From: Planococcus circulans
Lineage (GTDB): Bacteria > Bacillota > Bacilli > Bacillales_A > Planococcaceae
Assembly (NCBI RefSeq): GCF_020023385.1
Contig: NZ_JAIQCL010000010.1
Location: forward strand, 56,046 to 120,045
Reading direction: 5' to 3'
DNA: 64,000 nucleotides
Shown piece after piece: positions 10,031-16,998 of this stretch. Position 1 is the first letter of the stretch. Each line of letters begins with the position of its first letter. Under the pieces are notes generated by a model that was not told the DNA's origin, did no database searches, and was given only the letters and a program-made list of their open reading frames with translations. The position numbers were made by a program, and so were the translations under genes.

Positions 10031-10058
10031 AGCCGAAGCCTTGATGCTTCGGCTTTTT
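10031..10058 (+). terminator. Terminator of ytxGHJ
   Basis: AGCCGAAGC (10031-10039) pairs with GCTTCGGCT (10046-10054) and is followed by a T run. Confidence 0.9.
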
Positions 10059-10103
10059 CATGCCAAAAATACTTTAGCGCGTTGAATCGCTAAAATAAAT
10101 TCC

Positions 10104-10132
10104 GTGACTTTACCGAATAGTTTGCTTATAAT
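10104..10132 (+). promoter_or_regulatory. SigA-type promoter of aroA
   Basis: GTGACT (10104-10109) and TATAAT (10127-10132) are spaced by 17 bp, about 60 bp before the aroA start. Confidence 0.6.
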
Positions 10133-10194
10133 AGTCCTATCATGTTAATATGAGTCACCTGATAAAGGTTATTCGCGAAAGGGGAAGTTATAGA

Positions 10195-11280
10195 ATGAGT
10201 AATTTAGAGTTAGAGCAACTAAGAGAAAAAGTGGACGCAGTCAACCTGCAGATTCTGTCTCTTATCAATGAGAGAGCTTCCGTAATTCAAGACATCGGTA
10301 AATTGAAAGAGAAGCAAGGAGTTGACCGTTACGATCCATTGCGGGAACGCCATATGCTGAACTTGCTGAAAGATAATAATAACGGTCCGTTAGAACAGAA
10401 GACCGTTGATCATATTTTCAAGGAAATCTTCAAATCAGCCTTGAATATGCAAGAAGAAGATACACGCAAAGCATTGTTGGTTTCGCGTAAAAAGAAAGCA
10501 GAAGACACGGTTATTACGATCAACGGCGAACAAGTGGGCGCTGGAGAACCTTCTTTCATCTTTGGCCCATGTGCAGTAGAATCGCAGGAACAAGTATCGA
10601 AAGTTGCTGAAGCCATCGGAGCAAAAGGCTTGAAGATGATTCGTGGTGGAGCTTACAAGCCGCGTACATCGCCTTACGATTTCCAGGGACTTGGCTTAGA
10701 AGGATTGAAGATGCTGAAAAAAGCGGCTGATCAATACAATTTAGCTGTTGTTTCAGAAATCGTAACTCCAGGACATTTGGAAGCTGCACTTGATTACGTG
10801 GATGTTGTCCAAGTTGGCGCACGCAACATGCAGAACTTCGAACTATTGAAAGCGGTCGGCTCGATCAATAAGCCGGTTCTCTTGAAACGCGGAATGTCAG
10901 CGACTATTGAAGAATTCATCAACGCAGCTGAATACATCATCGCTTCAGGAAACGAAAACATCATCTTATGTGAACGCGGTATCCGCACATACGAAAAAGC
11001 GACACGCAACACACTCGATATCTCAGCAGTGCCAATCCTGAAACAGGAAACGCACCTGCCAGTATTTGTTGACGTGACTCACTCGACAGGTCGCCGTGAC
11101 TTATTGCTTCCAGCCGCTAAAGCTGCAATCGCAATCGGAGCGGACGGCGTGATGGCTGAAGTTCACCCAGATCCAGCAGTAGCATTATCAGATGCTCAAC
11201 AGCAAATGGATTTAGGCCAGTTTGACGAATACTACGATGCTTTGATGAAGTTCATGAAACAATATGAAATGAAAGTGTGA
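10195..11280 (+). CDS. aroA: Bifunctional chorismate mutase / DAHP synthase
   Basis: This 361-residue enzyme catalyses the first step of the shikimate pathway (PEP plus erythrose 4-phosphate to DAHP) and carries an N-terminal AroQ chorismate mutase domain (residues 1-90, [20 protein letters not shown]) that serves as the feedback sensor. The DAHP synthase barrel shows [35 protein letters not shown] and [13 protein letters not shown] or ATG starts upstream of 10195 are in frame, but AAAGGGG at 10178-10184 and the [11 protein letters not shown] terminus support 10195. The symbol follows Bacillus usage. Confidence 0.95.
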   Translation: MSNLELEQLREKVDAVNLQILSLINERASVIQDIGKLKEKQGVDRYDPLRERHMLNLLKDNNNGPLEQKTVDHIFKEIFKSALNMQEEDTRKALLVSRKKKAEDTVITINGEQVGAGEPSFIFGPCAVESQEQVSKVAEAIGAKGLKMIRGGAYKPRTSPYDFQGLGLEGLKMLKKAADQYNLAVVSEIVTPGHLEAALDYVDVVQVGARNMQNFELLKAVGSINKPVLLKRGMSATIEEFINAAEYIIASGNENIILCERGIRTYEKATRNTLDISAVPILKQETHLPVFVDVTHSTGRRDLLLPAAKAAIAIGADGVMAEVHPDPAVALSDAQQQMDLGQFDEYYDALMKFMKQYEMKV

Positions 11281-11284
11281 AGCT

Positions 11285-11318
11285 GAAAAGCCGGTTAACT
11301 CCGGCTTTTCTTTTTTTT
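11285..11318 (+). terminator. Terminator of aroA
   Basis: GAAAAGCCGG (11285-11294) pairs with CCGGCTTTTC (11301-11310), followed by eight T. Confidence 0.92.
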
Positions 11319-11320
11319 AG

Positions 11321-11350
11321 TTGATATTATTGAAGATTTTGTCGTATGAT
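11321..11350 (+). promoter_or_regulatory. SigA-type promoter of ccpA
   Basis: TTGATA (11321-11326) and TATGAT (11345-11350) are spaced by 18 bp and begin right after the aroA terminator. Confidence 0.65.
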
Positions 11351-11380
11351 TAGAGAAAGACTGGAAAAGGAGGGCGCACA

Positions 11381-12379
11381 ATGACCGTTACGATATACGA
11401 TGTGGCAAGAGAAGCGAACGTTTCCATGGCTACTGTGTCACGTGTAGTAAATGCCAATCAAAACGTTAAACCTGCCACAAGAAAGAAAGTACTGAAAGTG
11501 ATAGAAGAATTGGGCTATCGTCCAAATGCTGTCGCTCGTGGACTTGCAAGTAAGAAGACAACGACGGTCGGCGTCATCATACCCGATATTTCCAATAGCC
11601 TATATGCTGAACTAGCCCGTGGAATTGAAGATATCGCTACAATGTACCGCTACAATATTATCTTGTCCAACTCAGACCAGAACGAAAATAAGGAACTTCA
11701 GTTGTTGGAGACTATGCTTGGAAAACAGGTGGATGGAATAGTCTTTATGAGTGATGTAATTTCAACAGAACTTCTTTACGAAATGAAACGTTCTCCGACG
11801 CCAATCGTCTTGGCTGGTTCAATCGATGAATCTGCGGCGATTGCCTCAGTGAACATCGATTATTACGGAGCTGCCTTTGAAGCAGTTAAGAAATTTACAG
11901 ACAATGGCCATAAGAAAATCGCCTTTATCTCAGGCCCGATGACTTCGATGATCAATAAAGAGTACAAGTTGAAAGCCTATATAGAAGCCTTGGCAGAAGC
12001 AGGCATCGACTATGATGAGAATCTGGTCATTGAATGCAATAATTCGTATGATGAGGGGATTGAAGCCGTCCAAACATTGGCTCCTTTCGAACCGACTGCT
12101 TATTTTGTCAGCAACGACGAAATGTCTATTGGGGTCATTCATGGATTGGAAGAGCAAGGGAAGAAAATTCCAGCGGATGCAGAAATCATCAGCTATGAGA
12201 ATTCCAAGCTGGCCCGTATGGCTCGTCCGATGCTGACATCAGTAGCTTTCCCGCTTTATGATATTGGGGCTGTTTCTATGCGTTTACTGACCAAATATAT
12301 GAACAATGAAGAAATCGAAGAAAAACAAGTAATTCTTCCATACCGGATCGAAGAAAGACAATCGACCAAAAACGATTAA
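11381..12379 (+). CDS. ccpA: Catabolite control protein A (LacI family)
   Basis: CcpA is the global carbon catabolite regulator of Firmicutes. With HPr-Ser46-P as corepressor it binds cre sites. The 332 residues begin with a LacI-type helix-turn-helix ([20 protein letters not shown]) and hinge helix ([13 protein letters not shown]), followed by the periplasmic-binding-protein-like core with the [10 protein letters not shown] opening. AAGGAGGG precedes the ATG. Possible targets in this window are acsA, the methionine gamma-lyase gene and citZ. It has its own promoter and terminator. Confidence 0.97.
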   Translation: MTVTIYDVAREANVSMATVSRVVNANQNVKPATRKKVLKVIEELGYRPNAVARGLASKKTTTVGVIIPDISNSLYAELARGIEDIATMYRYNIILSNSDQNENKELQLLETMLGKQVDGIVFMSDVISTELLYEMKRSPTPIVLAGSIDESAAIASVNIDYYGAAFEAVKKFTDNGHKKIAFISGPMTSMINKEYKLKAYIEALAEAGIDYDENLVIECNNSYDEGIEAVQTLAPFEPTAYFVSNDEMSIGVIHGLEEQGKKIPADAEIISYENSKLARMARPMLTSVAFPLYDIGAVSMRLLTKYMNNEEIEEKQVILPYRIEERQSTKND

Positions 12380-12419
12380 CAGCCGATTCCATTGTAAGAA
12401 AAAATGGGATCAGAACCAG

Positions 12420-12463
12420 GAAAACCTGTCCGGATAGAGCCTATCCAGGCAGGTTTTCTTTTT
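12420..12463 (+). terminator. Terminator of ccpA
   Basis: GAAAACCTG (12420-12428) pairs with CAGGTTTTC (12450-12458), with a second inner stem GGATAG/CTATCC, followed by T residues. Confidence 0.85.
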
Positions 12464-12513
12464 CATTCAGCTGACTTATGTAGGTGGTGGTTAAAGTTCA
12501 ATCGCCTGAAATT

Positions 12514-12549
12514 AAAAGAGCCAGCGGGATTAATCCCGCTGGCTCTTTT
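12514..12549. terminator. Bidirectional terminator between ccpA and acuC
   Basis: This is a perfect 36-bp palindrome: AAAAGAGCCAGCGGGATT pairs with its exact inverse, with A and T tracts on both sides. It can end acuC transcription from the right and back up the ccpA terminator. Confidence 0.9.
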
Positions 12550-12568
12550 ACTTTGTCGATAACCCTGG

Positions 12569-13720
12569 TTAGTTATTGCGGATCATATAAAGAGCCTTGT
12601 TCAGCATTTGAAGGTTCTTATCCGTAATTTCCGCTTTGCGCGGAATGGCTTTGTACATATTGGGCGGATCTTCCCAGGTATCGATCAACTTGACTGGAGA
12701 TTCCGGTTGCCATTTCTCCATCCACGATTCGGGTAATTTGCCTGAAGGGAGGGGAAGATTGTTCATCTCCATCCAGATTAATGACCAGGCACGGGGAACA
12801 ACGCGCCAAATATCGTAACCGCCGCCTCCGACAGCTATCCAGCGGCCCTCACAATACTCGTGAGCGAGTTCATGGGCGATCTTGGGTATTTCCTTGTAAA
12901 TATTCATTGTACCGTATAAATGGGTCAGAGGGTCCAAATAATGGGCGTCTGCTCCGTTCTGAGTCAAAATGACATCTGGCTTAAAGAATTCAATGATTTC
13001 CTTCATGGAAGTACGATAGATTTCAAGAAAAGACTCATCTTCCGTAAAGGCATCTATCGGAAAATTAAAAGAAGTGCCATATCCTTGGCCACTGCCACGC
13101 TCATTGATGTTGCCGGTTCCGGGGAACAAATAGCGGCCCGTTTCATGGATGGAGACAGTGCAGACATCGGGATCATCATAAAAGCTCCATTGAACGCCGT
13201 CTCCATGATGGGCATCTGTATCAATATACAAGACACGGGCATTGTATTTGCTTTTCAGGTAATTGATGGCCACCGAGCTGTCATTGTAGATGCAAAATCC
13301 GGAAGCTTTTCCTCGGAAGCCATGATGGAGGCCACCGCCTAAATTCAAAGCATGTTGTGCCTTGCCTTCCATGACATAATCGACGGCAGTCAATGTCCCG
13401 CCGACTAAGCGGGCACTGGCTTCGTGCATGTTTTCAAAAATGGGTGTATCATCCGTACCGATTCCGTAGCTTTCACCGGCTTCCGGAGTTACTTGACCAA
13501 TACTTGCTTTTTTAACGATATCGATATACCGCTCGTCGTGTGCCAATAATAATTCTTCATCAGTCGCAATACGCGCAGGAACGATTAAATCATCTGGAAG
13601 CGCATTCATTTTTTTTAATAAATCAATCGTTAAAACCAGTCTTTTCTGGTTGAATGGATGTGTTTCAGAAAATTTATACCCCAATTGATCTTCTGAAAAG
13701 ATGAATACTGCATGTTTCAT
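12569..13720 (-). CDS. acuC: Acetoin utilization protein AcuC (class I deacetylase family)
   Basis: AcuC is a zinc-dependent protein deacetylase of the histone deacetylase fold that reactivates acetylated AcsA. The 383 residues show the LGGGLHHGF catalytic His pair, YIDTDAHHGDG metal-binding residues, SIHETGRYLFPGTG, and QNGADAH. The start is taken at 13720, where the ATG overlaps the acuB stop as ATGA; an upstream in-frame ATG at 13747 has no ribosome site. This gives a length close to the Bacillus protein. It is the last gene of acuABC. Confidence 0.94.
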   Translation of the reverse strand: MKHAVFIFSEDQLGYKFSETHPFNQKRLVLTIDLLKKMNALPDDLIVPARIATDEELLLAHDERYIDIVKKASIGQVTPEAGESYGIGTDDTPIFENMHEASARLVGGTLTAVDYVMEGKAQHALNLGGGLHHGFRGKASGFCIYNDSSVAINYLKSKYNARVLYIDTDAHHGDGVQWSFYDDPDVCTVSIHETGRYLFPGTGNINERGSGQGYGTSFNFPIDAFTEDESFLEIYRTSMKEIIEFFKPDVILTQNGADAHYLDPLTHLYGTMNIYKEIPKIAHELAHEYCEGRWIAVGGGGYDIWRVVPRAWSLIWMEMNNLPLPSGKLPESWMEKWQPESPVKLIDTWEDPPNMYKAIPRKAEITDKNLQMLNKALYMIRNN

Positions 13721-14361
13721 TCGTTCACTTGAGGCATGCTTGGCCATAAGACATCGAATCCTTCTTTTTTCAGATCGCTGATAATGGCGAGTGGATTCAT
13801 CGTTTGAACTCGGAAAACAAGGATCTTATTGTTTTTGTTTTCTCTGTCGGGGTAAACGAGGACACTCAGCACATTAACATTCTGTTCATGAAATACTTTC
13901 GAAACTTCATAAAGGATACCGGACCGGTTCTTCACCCGAACTTCAATTTGGGATCCGGGTTGGTGTGCGCCCGTCAATTCAATGAAGGTATACAAAAGAT
14001 CCGTCTCTGTCAGGAAACCGACAAGCACCTGGTTGCTGACGACCGGAATACAGCCGATTTTGTGCTCGTAAAATATCATCGCCACTTCTTCCACGAAGTC
14101 GAGGGGATGGGCTGTCACCGGATTGGGTGTCATGATTTCTTCGACTTTCTTTTTGTAAGGTTCACCTTTTGGAGACACCGTAAATCTTGAAGGGACAGCG
14201 TCTTTGAGGTCGCGGTCGGTCACAATGCCGACCACTTTGCCATCCTTCAAAACTGGAGCATGACGGATCCGCTTGTCTTTGAATAAGTCCATGATGTCCT
14301 GTACAGTCTGATCGGAACGTAATGTATAGACATCGGTTTTCATAATTTCTTCCACTAACAT
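13717..14361 (-). CDS. acuB: AcuB, CBS-ACT domain protein
   Basis: This is a cytoplasmic protein of 214 residues, equal in length to Bacillus AcuB. Two CBS domains (residues 1-135; LRSDQTVQDIMDLFKDKRIR and MTPNPVTAHPLDFVEE) are followed by an ACT-like domain (QIEVRVKNRSGILYEVSKVF). CBS pairs usually bind adenine nucleotides, so a sensory role in acetate metabolism is plausible. It lies between acuA and acuC with 23-bp and minus 4-bp spacing. Confidence 0.93.
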   Translation of the reverse strand: MLVEEIMKTDVYTLRSDQTVQDIMDLFKDKRIRHAPVLKDGKVVGIVTDRDLKDAVPSRFTVSPKGEPYKKKVEEIMTPNPVTAHPLDFVEEVAMIFYEHKIGCIPVVSNQVLVGFLTETDLLYTFIELTGAHQPGSQIEVRVKNRSGILYEVSKVFHEQNVNVLSVLVYPDRENKNNKILVFRVQTMNPLAIISDLKKEGFDVLWPSMPQVNE

Positions 14362-14384
14362 ATGAACACCCCTTTTGAGTTAAA

Positions 14385-15017
14385 TCAATACATATAGCGA
14401 TTCATGAACCGCAGCTGATCAAATTTTTGGATCGATTCATTATCGACCCGGCTGCCGATTTTGGCCATTAGGCAATTGGCAGGATGGGAACTGATTTCGG
14501 GATCATCGGTGGCGTAATATTCCAAGCCGCCAGCCTGCATCATTTTCTCCATGATCTTTCGGTATTCCCAAACATTCAACCCGGTCCCTTTTAAATCCCA
14601 ATGCCAATAGTACTCGGTCGTAATGACGATGAAGTCTTCAAAAGCGTCATCTTCCATCGAAATTTTCAATAATGATTTCCCAACCCCGCTGCCCCTATAT
14701 TTCGGGATGACTTCAATCGCCCCTAGCTCGATCAGGTTGTCCATTTTGCCTTCTGACCAGCGTTCTAAAGGATCAGGATATAAGAAGGTGACATAACCGA
14801 CAATCATCTTCTCTTCTCGTGCGATGAGAATCCGCCCTTCCGGCAAATCAGCAATTTCCACAATAGCTTGATGCTGTTGAGCCGGTGGCCTGAAAGCGAC
14901 CAGGTCTTCATGAAAATCAAGTTTGCTCAATTCTTTTCCGGGAAGAGGCCCTTCAATGATCAGAAGACCATGTTTGGTTTCCAGTTCCATGGAATTATAC
15001 GTTTTTTTATGTTCCAT
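14385..15017 (-). CDS. acuA: Acetyltransferase AcuA
   Basis: AcuA is a GNAT acetyltransferase that inactivates AcsA by acetylating its catalytic lysine. The protein of 210 residues has the same length as Bacillus AcuA. The acetyl-CoA loop is visible as PKYRGSGVGKSLL near residue 105, with ELGAIEV before it and TEYYWHWDLKG after. Three in-frame starts exist (15041, 15020, 15017); GGTGA spacing and the MEHKKTYN N terminus favour 15017. It is divergent from its target gene acsA. Confidence 0.94.
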   Translation of the reverse strand: MEHKKTYNSMELETKHGLLIIEGPLPGKELSKLDFHEDLVAFRPPAQQHQAIVEIADLPEGRILIAREEKMIVGYVTFLYPDPLERWSEGKMDNLIELGAIEVIPKYRGSGVGKSLLKISMEDDAFEDFIVITTEYYWHWDLKGTGLNVWEYRKIMEKMMQAGGLEYYATDDPEISSHPANCLMAKIGSRVDNESIQKFDQLRFMNRYMY

Positions 15018-15186
15018 CATTTCACCGCCTGTAGGATGCAATTAGCTACATTATACATGAACAAAAGTGGATTTGGAAAAAGTCTGGCGAAATAAACTAT
15101 AATTTTCTAAAAAGTTAAAATAATTCGCATTCAATTGTGACAATGTTGTAGAATATAAGGTAATCGATAATGAAAGGGTGATCAGG

Positions 15187-16905
15187 ATGAAAGTGGAAGC
15201 GTTACCAGCAAGAGCAGGGGTGCATCAATTACATAATTATGAAGAGATAGCTGCAAACTTCGATTGGGCTGAAGTCGAGAAAGAATTCAGTTGGTATGAA
15301 AGTGGAAAAGTGAATATGGCTCATGAAGCGATTGACCGCCATGCCGATTCCGATCGAAAAAATAAAGTAGCGCTGTATTACAAAGATCAGAACAGAAATG
15401 AGTCGTATACATTCTATGAGATGAAACGTATGACAAACCGTGCAGCCAATTTGTTGAAGGAGAATTCGACATTGCAAAAAGGAGACCGGATCTTTATTTT
15501 TATGCCGCGTTCTCCGGAATTGTATTTCCTTATGTTCGGGGCATTGAAAATGGGCCTTATTGTAGGGCCGTTGTTTGAGGCATTCATGGAAGGCGCCATC
15601 TATGACCGATTGGATGACAGTGAAGCTAAGTCGATCATCACGACGCCAGATCTGCTGGAGCGGGTGCCTTATGACCGGTTGCCGAATCTTGAAACCATTT
15701 TCCTTGTTGGAGATGATATCACGGAACAGGAAGGGCAGATCGATGTGTTGAAGCATCTGCGTTCCCGTTCAGATAAATTCGAACTTGAATGGTTGGATAA
15801 AGAGGATGGCTTGGTCCTTCACTATACTTCGGGTTCTACCGGTAAACCAAAAGGTGTGCTGCATGCACAGTATGCCATGGTGCAGCAATACCAGACCGGG
15901 AAATGGGTATTGGACTTCAACGAAACCGATATTTACTGGTGTACGGCGGATCCGGGCTGGGTGACAGGGACAGCGTACGGCGTGTTCTCTCCATGGCTGA
16001 ACGGGGTAACGACTGTTATTCTGGGAGGCCGCTTCTCCCCGGACGGCTGGTATCAAGCCATCGAGGATTATGGCGTCACTGTCTGGTACAGTGCACCGAC
16101 GGCGTTCCGTATGCTCATGGGCGCGGGGGACGCGTTAGTGGAAGAATATGATTTATCGACACTTCGCCATGTGTTGTCAGTAGGTGAACCATTGAATCCT
16201 GAAGTGGTCAGATGGGGAGCACAGGTATTCGATCGACGCATCCATGATACTTGGTGGATGACGGAAACGGGTGCACAGACAATCTGTAATTATCCAGCGA
16301 TGGACATAAAGCCTGGATCTATGGGTAAACCGGTACCGGGCATCAAAGTCGCAATCGTGGATGACCAGGGCAATGAATTGCCGCCTAACCAAATGGGCAA
16401 TTTGGCGATTGAAAAAGGCTGGCCAGCGATGATGCGCCAGATTTGGAACAATCCTGCCAAATACGATTCCTATTTCCTGAAGGATAAATGGTATGTGTCA
16501 GGAGATTCAGCTTATATGGACGAAGAAGGTTATTTCTGGTTCCAGGGACGTGTGGATGACGTCATCATGACGTCAGGTGAGCGTGTCGGACCGTTCGAAG
16601 TGGAAAGCAAGTTGCTGGAACATCCGGCGATTGCAGAAGCTGGGGTTATCGGCAAGCCGGATCCGGTCCGTGGAGAAATCATCAAAGCCTTTGTCGCTTT
16701 GGTTGACGGCTACGAACCCTCTGACGAATTGACAGAGGATATCCGCCAATTCGTCAAAAAAGGCTTGGCTGCGCATGCAGCACCACGTGAAATCGAATTT
16801 AAGGATAAACTACCGAAAACACGCAGCGGTAAGATTATGCGCCGGGTGCTGAAGGCTTGGGAGTTGGACTTGCCGACAGGTGACTTGTCTACAATGGAAG
16901 ATTGA
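15187..16905 (+). CDS. acsA: Acetyl-CoA synthetase AcsA
   Basis: AcsA activates acetate to acetyl-CoA through acetyl-AMP. The 572 residues carry the AMP-binding loop YTSGSTGKPKG near residue 210, the WWMTETGAQ adenylate motif, YVSGDSAYMDEEGYFWF, and the C-terminal PKTRSGKIMRR with the catalytic lysine that AcuA acetylates and AcuC deacetylates in Bacillus. AAAGGGTG at 15172-15179 supports ATG 15187 over GTG 15178. A cre-like site lies inside the first codons. Confidence 0.96.
   Translation: MKVEALPARAGVHQLHNYEEIAANFDWAEVEKEFSWYESGKVNMAHEAIDRHADSDRKNKVALYYKDQNRNESYTFYEMKRMTNRAANLLKENSTLQKGDRIFIFMPRSPELYFLMFGALKMGLIVGPLFEAFMEGAIYDRLDDSEAKSIITTPDLLERVPYDRLPNLETIFLVGDDITEQEGQIDVLKHLRSRSDKFELEWLDKEDGLVLHYTSGSTGKPKGVLHAQYAMVQQYQTGKWVLDFNETDIYWCTADPGWVTGTAYGVFSPWLNGVTTVILGGRFSPDGWYQAIEDYGVTVWYSAPTAFRMLMGAGDALVEEYDLSTLRHVLSVGEPLNPEVVRWGAQVFDRRIHDTWWMTETGAQTICNYPAMDIKPGSMGKPVPGIKVAIVDDQGNELPPNQMGNLAIEKGWPAMMRQIWNNPAKYDSYFLKDKWYVSGDSAYMDEEGYFWFQGRVDDVIMTSGERVGPFEVESKLLEHPAIAEAGVIGKPDPVRGEIIKAFVALVDGYEPSDELTEDIRQFVKKGLAAHAAPREIEFKDKLPKTRSGKIMRRVLKAWELDLPTGDLSTMED
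15194..15207 (+). promoter_or_regulatory. Candidate cre (CcpA site) in the start of acsA
   Basis: TGGAAGCGTTACCA matches the cre consensus TGWAANCGNTNWCA at 12 of 14 positions and covers codons 3-7 (VEALP). From memory, Bacillus subtilis acsA also has its cre over the Lys-Ala-Leu-Pro codons at the same place. Confidence 0.65.
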
Positions 16906-16910
16906 AAGCA

Positions 16911-16950
16911 AAAAGAGCAGCATGCGAAATTTCGCTTGCTGCTCTTTTTT
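16911..16950 (+). terminator. Terminator of acsA
   Basis: AAAAGAGCAGC (16911-16921) pairs with GCTGCTCTTTT (16938-16948), with an inner GCGAAA/TTTCGC stem, followed by T residues. Confidence 0.92.
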
Positions 16951-16952
16951 GT

Positions 16953-16992
16953 AGAGAAAAAGACCGACTCGCGGGTTATGCGAGTCGGTCTT
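16953..16992 (-). terminator. Terminator of the class A PBP gene
   Basis: AAGACCGACTCGC and GCGAGTCGGTCTT form a 13-bp stem; on the minus strand a T run follows. It converges on the acsA terminator. Confidence 0.88.
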
Positions 16993-16998
16993 AATGTG

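Noticed and set aside
14985..15030. cre site in the start of acuA
   Set aside because: The best alignment around the AACGT core has five mismatches to the cre consensus.
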